Assembly (NCBI GenBank): GCA_049966695.1
Contig: JBMFUG010000050.1
Location: 1 to 19,388, forward strand
From: JAKAWM01 sp049966695
GTDB lineage: Bacteria; Actinomycetota; Acidimicrobiia; Acidimicrobiales; Palsa-688
DNA length: 19,388 bases
Reading direction: 5' to 3'
Shown: piece after piece, positions 7,550-14,821 of the stretch
How positions within the stretch are numbered: the stretch's first letter is position 1
Layout of the letters: each line of letters starts with the position of its first letter
Position numbers and translations under genes: made by a program
The notes under the pieces: generated by a model
The model's database searches: none
What the model was told of the DNA's origin: nothing
The model's input: only the letters and a program-made list of their open reading frames with translations

Positions 7550-8398
7550 ATGGGGAACGCTCCGACCAGGTCCGATAGTTGGAGCAATGACGCGCCTAGC
7601 GGGGAGCCCGTGACGTTCAGGGCGGCTGACCCCTGGGGGGCGCTACCAGGACGTGAGCCCGTCCTCAGCGGCTACCTAGCCCGGCCCAATTTCTCCGCCG
7701 CAAGTGGCGCTGGTCGCCATGGGATAGTCCTGTCCCATGGTTTCCCTGAAGCCGACCAGGTTGTGGCACCAGGCTACGGTTACCCGGCTCTCGCTGAGCG
7801 GATCGCAGCTCAGACAGGGTCGGTAGTCCTGACGTTCAACTTTCGAGGGACCGGTAGTTCTGGAGGCGACTTCTCGCTTGGGGGTTGGCGTGCAGACCTA
7901 CGTGCGGCGATCGCCTACCTCTGCTCGGTGACCGAGGTAGAGCGCGTCTGGCTAGTAGGGTTCGCCGCGGGAGGCACCCTGTCGATCTGTGCCGCAGGTG
8001 AAGACCCCTCGCTGGCGGGCGTAGCAGCGTTCGCCCCGCCTGCTGAGTTTGTACAGGACGTGAGCGACGCGAGGCGTCTGTTAGTTCAGGCTAGGGCGCT
8101 AGGCGTGATACGTGACACGGGTTTTCCGTCCGACACCGCCGCTTGGGTGCGTGAGCTGACGGAGGTGCGACCTGTCCAGCTGGCGGCCAAGCTGCCTCCG
8201 CGGCCTTTGCTCATTGTCCATGGTGCCAACGACGAGACGGTCCCGCTCACCGACGCACGTGTACTGGCTGAGGCTGCCAACGCCTCAGCTGAACTGCGGG
8301 TCCTCCCAGGTGCGGGCCACCGGCTTCTCTACGACCCACGGGCCATGGCACTGCTGGTGGGCTGGTTCGACCGCAACTTGGGCTACGTAGACCAGTGA
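7550..8398 (+). CDS. Alpha/beta-hydrolase fold protein lacking the nucleophilic serine
   Basis: A 282-residue single-domain alpha/beta-hydrolase. The oxyanion-side motif LSHGFPEADQ (61-70), NFRGTGSSGGDF (97-108), an acid residue D228 in LIVHGANDETVP and a histidine H257 in LPGAGHRLL are all in place. The nucleophile elbow, normally G-x-S-x-G, reads G137-F-A139-A-G141. The codon at 7964 is GCC, so the serine is replaced by alanine. The protein may therefore be a non-catalytic family member, or use another chemistry; I recall divergent elbows in related actinobacterial proteins but cannot check. The start has only a poor Shine-Dalgarno run that may be hidden in a hairpin, and a strong terminator sits just upstream. 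It converges on aceE with 221 bases between them and no obvious terminator there. Confidence 0.8.
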   Translation: MGNAPTRSDSWSNDAPSGEPVTFRAADPWGALPGREPVLSGYLARPNFSAASGAGRHGIVLSHGFPEADQVVAPGYGYPALAERIAAQTGSVVLTFNFRGTGSSGGDFSLGGWRADLRAAIAYLCSVTEVERVWLVGFAAGGTLSICAAGEDPSLAGVAAFAPPAEFVQDVSDARRLLVQARALGVIRDTGFPSDTAAWVRELTEVRPVQLAAKLPPRPLLIVHGANDETVPLTDARVLAEAANASAELRVLPGAGHRLLYDPRAMALLVGWFDRNLGYVDQ

Positions 8399-8619
8399 CT
8401 CTGCCTAGCGGTCTGGCGAGCTCTTTTAGCCGCCCGAGCAGCTGGGTGCGACTTCGTCCCTCCAAAGGAAAACGCTCCGTCTCCCGAAAGCAAAGGCTTG
8501 GAGCGGCTCGGGTTGGGTGTGGCAACGGTGCCAGGAGAGCTGGCTTGCCGAGGGGACCTGGCTTGTCTGAGCCCTTTGGCACGAGCCGGCTGAAGAGTGC
8601 ATAGGTGATGGCTGGCAGA

Positions 8620-11325
8620 TCAGCAGTACGCGGGGTCTGGGGCGTCGGGGTTGATGCCATATTGCCTTAAGGCGTCTTGCACCTCTTCGACCTTGGCTTC
8701 CCCTGTTTGGCGAAGCCCCTCCAAGGCTGCCACAACGATGTGAGCGGCATCAGTCTCGAAGTGGCGCCGAAGGGTCGCCCGCGTGTCGCTGTGGCCAAAG
8801 CCGTCGGTGCCGAGAGTTATGAACGGGCCGGGGGCCCAGCGTGCTACTTGGTCTGGTACAGCCTTCATGAAGTCGGTGACCGCAATGACCGGGCCCTCTG
8901 TCCCAGAGAACGCCGCGGTCACGTAAGGCGTGCGGGCTGGCTGACCAGGGTGAAGCCGGTTGTAGCGCTCAGCTTTGAGGGCGTCTTCTCGCAGGGCCTT
9001 GTAACTGGTGGCGCTCCAAAGCTCTGCAGCCACATCGTGGTCATATGCCAGGAGCCTCTGCGCCTCCAAAGCTGCCTGGCTGGCAGATCCCGAAAATAGG
9101 AGCGCGACGTGCCGGGAAGGCCCCTGCGGCGCTCTAGCAAACTTGTAGAGACCGCGCAGGATCCCGTCTTCTACGCCGTCCTGCTTGGCCGGCATCTGGT
9201 AGTTCTCGTTGTAAAGGGTTATGTAATAGAAGATGTCTTCGCCGCCACCCTCGCCGTACATGCGAGCAAGGCCGTCCCGGACAATGGCGGCCGTTTCGTA
9301 GGCAAAGGCGGGGTCGTAGGCCTGCACGTTGGGCATTACGGAAAAGAGCAGGTGGGAGTGCCCGTCGTCGTGCTGCAAACCCTCACCGAGCAGTGTGGTC
9401 CGGCCGGCGGTGGCGCCCATGAGGAAGCCTCGTGCCCTTATGTCACCGGCCGCCCATATGAGGTCACCGACCCGCTGGTAACCGAACATTGAATAGAAAA
9501 TGAAAAAAGGCACCATGGGCTCGCCGAAGGTGGCGTAAGCGGTGCCAGCAGCGATAAAGTCTGCCAAGGCGCCGGCTTCGGTTATACCCTCTTCGAGGAT
9601 TTGGCCATCTTTAGCCTCGTGGTAGGAGAGCATCAGCTTGGAGTCCACGGGCTCGTAGAGCTGGCCGAGAGGGGCATAAATCCCGAAGTCCTTGAAAAGA
9701 GCGTCCATGCCGAAAGTCCTCGCCTCGTCTGGGATTATTGGCACGATGCGGCGGCCTGTCCCCTTGTCGCGCATGAGCTGGCGGAGCAAGACAGCAAATG
9801 CCATAGTGGTCGACGCTTGCCTAGTGCCCGACCCGTTGTCGAACTCCGCGAAAACTTGGGGAGAGGGCGGAGGCAGCGGCTTGTAATGCACGTGTCTTTC
9901 AGGCAGGAAGCCCCCCAGCTCTGACCGTCTTTGCGACATGTACTCGAGAACCGGGCTCCCTTCGGGTGGCCGGCAGAACGGTGGTTGCCCCGTCTCAAGA
10001 GATTCGTCAGGGACCTCTCCTTGCAGCTTCAGACGGTCCCGCAATGTCTTCAGTTCGGTTGTGCTCATTTTCTTTACTTGGTGAGTTGAGTTACGAGCTT
10101 CAATGGTCGAGCCGAGCGCCCATCCCTTTATCGTTTTGGCGAGCACGACTGTGGGCTGGCCTGTTGTCTCGGTGGCCGCCTTGTAGGCGGCGTAGAGCTT
10201 GTGGTAGTCGTGGCCGCCCCGGGGCAGCAGCCGTAGCTCTTCGTCGCTCATGTGCTCGACGAGTTTTGCGAGCCGCGGGTCGGGCCCGAAGAAGTGGTCC
10301 CTTATGTAGGCCCCGTCTTCCGTGGCCAGCTTTTGGAACTCACCGTCGACCGTGGTGTTCATCTTGTCGAGGAGGGCTCCGTCAACATCGCGAGCCAGCA
10401 AGTCGTCCCAGCGTGAGCCCCAGACCACCTTGATGACGTTCCAGCCGGCACCTCGAAAAATTGCCTCCAGCTCCTGTACCACCTTGCCGTTACCGCGCAC
10501 GGGGCCGTCAAGACGTTGCAGGTTCGCGTTCACGACAAAGGTGAGGTTGTCCAGTTGCTCGCGCCCAGCCAGGCTGAGAGCGCCAAGAGCTTCTGGCTCG
10601 TCGCACTCGCCGTCGCCGAGGAAGCACCATACCCGGGAGCGGCTGGTATCGGTGATGCCGCGGTTTAGCATGTACTTGTTGAAGTGGGCCTGGTATATAG
10701 CGATAAGGGGCCCAAGGCCCATCGACACGGTCGGGAACTCCCAGAAGTCTGGCATCAGCCGCGGGTGCGGGTAAGACGAGAGGCCGCCAGTACCGGCGGC
10801 GGCGCCGGCCAGTTCCCGTCGGAAGTGGTCCAACTGGCTTTCCGAGAGCCTGCCCTCGAGGAAAGCCCGGGCGTAGATCCCGGGAGCTGCGTGGCCCTGA
10901 AAGAAGACCTGGTCCCCTGGGCCGCGGCCCTTGCCGTGAAAGAAGTGGTTGAAGCCAACTTCATATAGGGTTGCCGACGACGCGAAGGTAGCCAGGTGGC
11001 CACCTATGCCCTCGGCGGAGCGGTTGGCCCTCACGACCATGGCTGCTGCGTTCCAGCGGACGTAGGCCCTTATGCGTTTCTCGATGGCCTCGTCACCAGG
11101 GAACCACGGCTCACGGCTAGCGGGGATGGTGTTGACGTAGGGAGTGGACACAGTGGCAGGGAAGCCGACCTGCGCCGCCGCCGCTCGCTCGAGGAGCTTC
11201 ATCAGCAAGAAGCTGGCTCGCCCCTTGCCGTGAGCTTCTATGACGGCGTCAAAAGAGTCGACCCATTCTGCCGTCTCGGTCGGGTCTATGTCTGGGAGCT
11301 GGTGAGAGGTACTGTCGGAGGGCAC
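8620..11325 (-). CDS. aceE: Pyruvate dehydrogenase E1 component, homodimeric (AceE)
   Basis: A 901-residue thiamine-diphosphate enzyme that decarboxylates pyruvate and reductively acetylates the lipoyl group of E2, feeding acetyl-CoA into the citric acid cycle. Length matches homodimeric AceE (E. coli about 887). Seen directly: the family N-terminal segment PTETAEWVDSFDAVIE (14-29), GGHLATFASSATLYEVGFNHFF with H110 (E. coli H142 equivalent), the ThDP motif LGDGECDEPE (236-245) through NANLQRLDGPVRGN, NSTHQVKKM carrying the conserved active-site histidine, and LLGEGLQHDDGHSHLL. The start is a GTG at 11325 with no clear Shine-Dalgarno, so a nearby alternative is possible. The gene stands alone on the minus strand. 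Its E2 partner and lipoylation genes lie about 3.5 kb away on the other strand. Confidence 0.96.
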   Translation of the reverse strand: MPSDSTSHQLPDIDPTETAEWVDSFDAVIEAHGKGRASFLLMKLLERAAAAQVGFPATVSTPYVNTIPASREPWFPGDEAIEKRIRAYVRWNAAAMVVRANRSAEGIGGHLATFASSATLYEVGFNHFFHGKGRGPGDQVFFQGHAAPGIYARAFLEGRLSESQLDHFRRELAGAAAGTGGLSSYPHPRLMPDFWEFPTVSMGLGPLIAIYQAHFNKYMLNRGITDTSRSRVWCFLGDGECDEPEALGALSLAGREQLDNLTFVVNANLQRLDGPVRGNGKVVQELEAIFRGAGWNVIKVVWGSRWDDLLARDVDGALLDKMNTTVDGEFQKLATEDGAYIRDHFFGPDPRLAKLVEHMSDEELRLLPRGGHDYHKLYAAYKAATETTGQPTVVLAKTIKGWALGSTIEARNSTHQVKKMSTTELKTLRDRLKLQGEVPDESLETGQPPFCRPPEGSPVLEYMSQRRSELGGFLPERHVHYKPLPPPSPQVFAEFDNGSGTRQASTTMAFAVLLRQLMRDKGTGRRIVPIIPDEARTFGMDALFKDFGIYAPLGQLYEPVDSKLMLSYHEAKDGQILEEGITEAGALADFIAAGTAYATFGEPMVPFFIFYSMFGYQRVGDLIWAAGDIRARGFLMGATAGRTTLLGEGLQHDDGHSHLLFSVMPNVQAYDPAFAYETAAIVRDGLARMYGEGGGEDIFYYITLYNENYQMPAKQDGVEDGILRGLYKFARAPQGPSRHVALLFSGSASQAALEAQRLLAYDHDVAAELWSATSYKALREDALKAERYNRLHPGQPARTPYVTAAFSGTEGPVIAVTDFMKAVPDQVARWAPGPFITLGTDGFGHSDTRATLRRHFETDAAHIVVAALEGLRQTGEAKVEEVQDALRQYGINPDAPDPAYC

Positions 11326-11350
11326 GCACTACATTGTGGCGCCTGATGTG

Positions 11351-11364
11351 ACTACTTAGGTAGT
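11351..11364. promoter_or_regulatory. Palindrome ACTAC-N4-GTAGT upstream of aceE (putative operator)
   Basis: ACTACTTAGGTAGT lies 26-39 bases upstream of the aceE GTG, at or just downstream of a possible minus-strand -10 (TAGGTT, 11373-11368) in an AT-rich patch. The two five-base arms match exactly those of the palindrome in front of sufC. Position and identity point to the same DNA-binding protein, which is unknown. Confidence 0.5.
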
Positions 11365-11537
11365 AGGAACCTAAAATATTGTATGACTTTTGTCTCACGA
11401 GGTAGCAGAGGCGTTCTCATAGTCTCATCAGGCCGCCTAGGCCCCCGCAGCCTCCGATGGAAGGTGGCGGCCAAGAGAGCCAAAAGAGAAGATGATCGGC
11501 GGGCTACGAGCCGAAGTCAGGAGCCAGGGGCTGTGTC

Positions 11538-12035
11538 GTGCATGCTAGAGGGGTGGGATGTCCGCAAACTGGAGACGACATCACGACGGTGTACACGGAC
11601 GGCGCATGTTCGGGCAACCCGGGGCCAGGTGGGTGGGCTTGGGTCGTGCCGGGCGGCCCCTGGCGCAGCGGGGCCGAAGCGCGCACCACCAACCAGCGCA
11701 TGGAACTTACAGCGGTGCTGGAGGCGGTAAAGGCTCTCGATGGGAGGCTCGCAGTGGTGAGCGACAGCACCTACGTGGTCAACTGCTTTCGTGACCGATG
11801 GTGGGTCGGGTGGCTGGCGCGTGGGTGGCGAAGCTCCAGCCGCCAGCCGGTAGCCAACCGTGACCTCTGGGAACCTCTGATCGAGGCGTACCGCGCATGC
11901 CCGGGCAGGCTGAGCTTTCGCTGGGTGAAGGGCCACGGCGACGACCCTTACAACGACTTGGTCGATCGGTTGGCTGTCGAGGCAGCGAGCCGCCAGAGTG
12001 GGGGGGAGGGCAGGGTGGCTGGCATGACGCTTTAG
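11538..12035 (+). CDS. rnhA: Ribonuclease HI
   Basis: A type 1 RNase H that cleaves the RNA strand of RNA-DNA hybrids such as Okazaki primers and R-loops. All catalytic residues are visible (numbering from the GTG at 11538): D21 in VYTDGACSGNPGPGGWAW, E56 in TNQRMELTAV, D76 in VVSDSTYVVN, H133 in VKGHGDD, and D143 in NDLVDRLA. The start is unclear. GTG at 11538 and 11553 are in frame and add an unusual leader, while GTG at 11589 would begin at VYTDG and trim the first strand. A GGAG at 11571-11574 fits neither well. It diverges from aceE across about 210 bases of non-coding DNA. Confidence 0.92.
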   Translation: MHARGVGCPQTGDDITTVYTDGACSGNPGPGGWAWVVPGGPWRSGAEARTTNQRMELTAVLEAVKALDGRLAVVSDSTYVVNCFRDRWWVGWLARGWRSSSRQPVANRDLWEPLIEAYRACPGRLSFRWVKGHGDDPYNDLVDRLAVEAASRQSGGEGRVAGMTL

Positions 12036-12480
12036 AGGCCGGCGTGGCAAAAATGCTTTTGTGCTGGGCGGTGGCAGCTTTGGTTGGCACAGGCAGCCAG
12101 GACGCGCGGCTGAACGGCAAGCAGCTCGGTACCGTTCGTTCTATGGGTTGGAGCCGGTAGTGCTCATGGCGATGTCACAGCATTACTTACCAGGAGTACA
12201 AGATCACATGGCCGGAAGCTCTCATAGCTGAACCTTGTCGCTGCTGGGGTGCCGTGGCACAGGTTTCTTCGCCAGGTCGGGCTCAGCCGAACGTGCTGGT
12301 GCCATCTTGAGCGTACAGGGTCATTTTGGGGCAGTCAAGGTCCCAAGTTCGGGGAGGACGGTCGGCCAGTGGGTGTGTGCTGGGCCGAAGCGAGATCAGA
12401 GCCCGGCTTGGAAGGCGTACCGTGGCACGACGGCCCGCCCGTCAACCGACGCTCATGACTTTGGCATTATCCTCCGAAGT
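12036..12480. other. Intergenic region, no gene found
   Basis: About 445 bases between RNase HI and adenylosuccinate lyase. The purB frame is open upstream to 12235, but the encoded sequence has no resemblance to the PurB N-terminus and reads like random high-GC translation. I found no tRNA-like fold, long inverted repeat or terminator. A 21-codon ATG frame at 12166 has no suitable Shine-Dalgarno and is not called. The region probably carries the purB promoter near its right end. Confidence 0.5.
12465..12470 (+). promoter_or_regulatory. Possible -10 element for purB (leaderless start)
   Basis: CATTAT ends 10 bases before the GTG at 12481. That would put the transcription start at or within a few bases of this codon, giving a leaderless or nearly leaderless mRNA, which is common in actinobacteria. 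No convincing -35 is visible, and no Shine-Dalgarno lies in front of the GTG. Confidence 0.35.
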
Positions 12481-13917
12481 GTGACGAACGTTGCACATGG
12501 CGCAGCGGGCGTGCAAGAACGCCGCCTACAGGCGCTTTCGCCCCTTGACGGTCGCTACGGTGCCCAGCTTGAGCCCTACGCAACGGTGTTCTGCGAGGAG
12601 GCGCTCATCCGGGAACGTGTGGCGGTGGAGGTGGCCTGGCTTGTTCACCTGTCGGGGTTGCCCCAGTTGGTGGAGCTTGGCCCCCTGTCGGGACCAGACG
12701 GGGCAGCACTAAAAGCCTGGGTGCGCGAGTTCAGCACGAGTGAGGCCATGGCGGTGAAGGACTTGGAGCGACGCACCAACCACGACGTGAAGGCCGTCGA
12801 GTACTACCTCAAGCGGCGCCTGCGTGACGAACTGGGCTGGTCGCCGGCACGGGCCGAGTTCGTCCACTTTGCCGCCACCTCGGAAGACGTGAACAACCTG
12901 GCTTATGCCCGAATGGTCAAAGCTGGCCTGGCTGGCGCGTGGCTGCCAGCGGCGCGAGCGCTCGTGGCCGAAGTCCGTTCTCTTGCGCTTGAGCACGCTG
13001 AGCTGCCGATGCTCTCTAGGACGCATGGCCAGCCGGCGACACCCACGACCCTTGGCAAAGAGCTGGCGGTGTTCGTGGCCCGCTGGGACCGCCAGATCCG
13101 CGGAGTGCTTGAGGTGGACATCCCTGGCAAGTGGGGCGGGGCCACGGGCACTCTTGGCTCTTTGGTGGTCAGCTACCCCGAGGTTGACTGGATGGCATCA
13201 GCTCGCTCGTTCGTCGAGTCGCTTGGTTTTACCTGGGAACCTCTCACCACTCAGATCGAGCCTCACGACTGGATGGCTGAGCTTTTTCACGCCATGAGCA
13301 GGTTTGGCACGGTCCTGGTCGATTTTTGTCGCGACATGTGGTCGTACATAAGCCTCGGCTACCTGCGGCAAAAGACGGTCGAGGAGGAAGTTGGCAGCTC
13401 CACCATGCCTCACAAGGTGAACCCCATCGATTTCGAGAACTCTGAAGCGAACGCGGGCGTGGCGAACGCCCTTTTTAGCCACCTCGCAGCGAAGTTGCCC
13501 ATCTCCCGGCTGCAGCGGGACCTTTCCGATTCTTCGGTCTTGCGCAATATTGGGAGCGCATTTGGCTATTCGGGCTTGGCCATCAGCTCAGCAAGGCGCG
13601 GCTTGTCGCGGGTGGTGCCTGACCTTGGTGCGCTTCGTGCAGATCTCGATGCGAACTGGGAGGTCCTGGCAGAAGCCGTGCAGACGGTGATGCGGCGCTA
13701 CGGGCTACCTGACGCGTACGAACAGGTCAAGGCCGCAACACGCGGCAAGAGCATTACTCGCAGTGAGCTGGGAGCCCTAATAGCGGCGCTAAGTGTCCCC
13801 GAACAGGCAAAAAAGGCGCTTTTGGGGCTATCTCCCTCGACATACGTCGGCTTGGCGCCCGAGCTTGCTAGGTTGGTGGACGGCGCAAGCCTGTTGGGAC
13901 AGGGGACAACCATATAA
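12481..13917 (+). CDS. purB: Adenylosuccinate lyase
   Basis: A roughly 478-residue enzyme of the fumarase/aspartase superfamily that acts twice in purine synthesis: it releases fumarate from SAICAR and from adenylosuccinate. It is of the E. coli-like type. Conserved blocks are visible: LQALSPLDGRY near the N-terminus, AATSEDVNNLAYA, LSRTHGQPATPTTLGKE with the catalytic histidine, TQIEPHDWMAE, the mobile signature loop GSSTMPHKVNPIDFENSEAN with the catalytic serine, and LQRDLSDSSVLRNIG. Two GTG starts are reasonable: 12481, chosen because a possible -10 fits a leaderless mRNA, or 12511, which gives 468 residues starting QERRLQALSP. The in-frame extension to 12235 is rejected. A hypothetical gene follows 62 bases downstream. 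Confidence 0.95.
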   Translation: MTNVAHGAAGVQERRLQALSPLDGRYGAQLEPYATVFCEEALIRERVAVEVAWLVHLSGLPQLVELGPLSGPDGAALKAWVREFSTSEAMAVKDLERRTNHDVKAVEYYLKRRLRDELGWSPARAEFVHFAATSEDVNNLAYARMVKAGLAGAWLPAARALVAEVRSLALEHAELPMLSRTHGQPATPTTLGKELAVFVARWDRQIRGVLEVDIPGKWGGATGTLGSLVVSYPEVDWMASARSFVESLGFTWEPLTTQIEPHDWMAELFHAMSRFGTVLVDFCRDMWSYISLGYLRQKTVEEEVGSSTMPHKVNPIDFENSEANAGVANALFSHLAAKLPISRLQRDLSDSSVLRNIGSAFGYSGLAISSARRGLSRVVPDLGALRADLDANWEVLAEAVQTVMRRYGLPDAYEQVKAATRGKSITRSELGALIAALSVPEQAKKALLGLSPSTYVGLAPELARLVDGASLLGQGTTI

Positions 13918-13979
13918 ATTTTGACCAGGGCTTGTTTGTGGTGGCAGCCGACCAAGGGCCTGGGCTCGGAGGGTAGGAC

Positions 13980-14450
13980 ATGAACGGTGAAGGCTCGGTC
14001 CCAGTGGACCGTGGCCAGTGGTTGTACCGCTTCGACATCGACTTCGAAACGCTGGCCATGTACCGTTGCAGGCGCGCCGGCCAGGAGCTGGCCGACCCTG
14101 AGGTTTGGCGACGTCTGGCGAGCATCGCTGTCTCCGACGTGTTCGTTTTGGAGGTGCCCGGTGGGTGGCAGCCGTTTGTAGAAGTGGCCGATGGGCGTGA
14201 CCACTGGGCTCTTGCCGTCCGGCCCAGCCGTGAGGAATGCGAGCAATCGGCACGGCATTTCCTCGAGACCTTGGCCGCGTTGCAACCAAGCGGTGGCCAG
14301 GGCGCAGCGGCGGGTGCTGCAGGCTCTTGGCCCACAGTACGACGCCCAGCCGAAACGCCAGCAGTTGAGGCCGCCTTGGCTGAGGCGCGCAACCGTCGGG
14401 CAGGCAGGGGCTGGGAACTTGTGTTCAGCCGCCAGCGCGAGTACCGCTAG
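13980..14450 (+). CDS. Hypothetical protein
   Basis: A 156-residue soluble protein I do not recognise. The ATG has a good GGAGGG six bases upstream, which supports it as a real gene. The N-terminal two thirds (about 10-103) looks like one compact domain: QWLYRFDIDFETLAMYRCRRAG, then EVWRRLASIAVSDVFVLEVPGGWQPFVEV, then a helical HFLETLAAL segment. A Gly/Ala-rich linker (about 105-117) leads to an Arg/Ala-rich C-terminal helix ending FSRQREYR. There is no signal peptide or membrane helix. It lies 62 bases after purB on the same strand and may be co-transcribed, but that says little about function. Confidence 0.65.
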   Translation: MNGEGSVPVDRGQWLYRFDIDFETLAMYRCRRAGQELADPEVWRRLASIAVSDVFVLEVPGGWQPFVEVADGRDHWALAVRPSREECEQSARHFLETLAALQPSGGQGAAAGAAGSWPTVRRPAETPAVEAALAEARNRRAGRGWELVFSRQREYR

Positions 14451-14821
14451 GCCGGTTAGCCCCTCCCCGCATACGGCAAATTGCCGTTAGGGCCTTCGTT
14501 GGGCGGCGGCCCACCTAGCCTTAGCGCGCCCGTACCTCAAGGCTATGAGCTGTTCAGGGCTCCTCCTTAGGAAGCAGGTGCAAGGGCGACGGTAAGCTGT
14601 GCCGGCACTGGGTAGTGTGATTGCGACAGGTCGGCGCTCGCCGAGGCTCTTCTTACCAGGAGCCCTGGCTTGTAACGGAGGTGTTCTCACGGCTGAGCAG
14701 TTCGATGTAGTGGTGGCCGGGGTTGCCCCCGCGCTTCGCTGCGCCGGCTTGCCCGGCAGTCTGGCAATGTCAGCGGTACCCGGCGAGATGGTGCCTGCCG
14801 TAACCAGGGAGGACCTCCACA
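14451..14821. other. Intergenic region before the E2 gene
   Basis: About 370 bases without an intact gene. A 15-base inverted repeat (ACGGCAA-A-TTGCCGT, 14473-14487) lies 22 bases after the preceding gene but has no T-run, so it is a weak terminator candidate. TCGGCG-CT-CGCCGA lies near 14631-14644. The right part holds a likely lpdA remnant (separate entry) and the Shine-Dalgarno of the E2 gene (GGGAGG, 14807-14812). Confidence 0.5.
14677..14765 (+). pseudogene. Probable relic of the lpdA (dihydrolipoyl dehydrogenase) 5' end
   Basis: GGAGG (14677-14681) is followed, at ideal start distance, by ACG rather than ATG at 14689 and then codons for AEQFDVVVAGVAPALRCAG. Dihydrolipoyl dehydrogenases begin much like (M)xEQFDVVVLGxGPGGYVAAIRAAQLG, so both the first strand and the later AIRAAQL segment have counterparts. 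The glycine-rich FAD loop appears shortened and the start codon lost. After about 25 codons similarity ends and the frame runs into the E2 start. Its place directly before E2, where lpdA sits in various actinobacteria, supports a relic. The match is short, so chance is possible. Confidence 0.4.

Noticed and set aside
12235..12480. In-frame N-terminal extension of adenylosuccinate lyase
   Set aside because: The 82 extra codons do not resemble any PurB N-terminus and look like chance open frame in GC-rich DNA.
12036..12480. tRNA or small RNA gene in the gap before purB
   Set aside because: No cloverleaf arms, T-loop consensus or terminator could be found by eye.
14473..14487. 15-base inverted repeat as a terminator
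   Set aside because: The loop would be a single base and no T-run follows on either strand.
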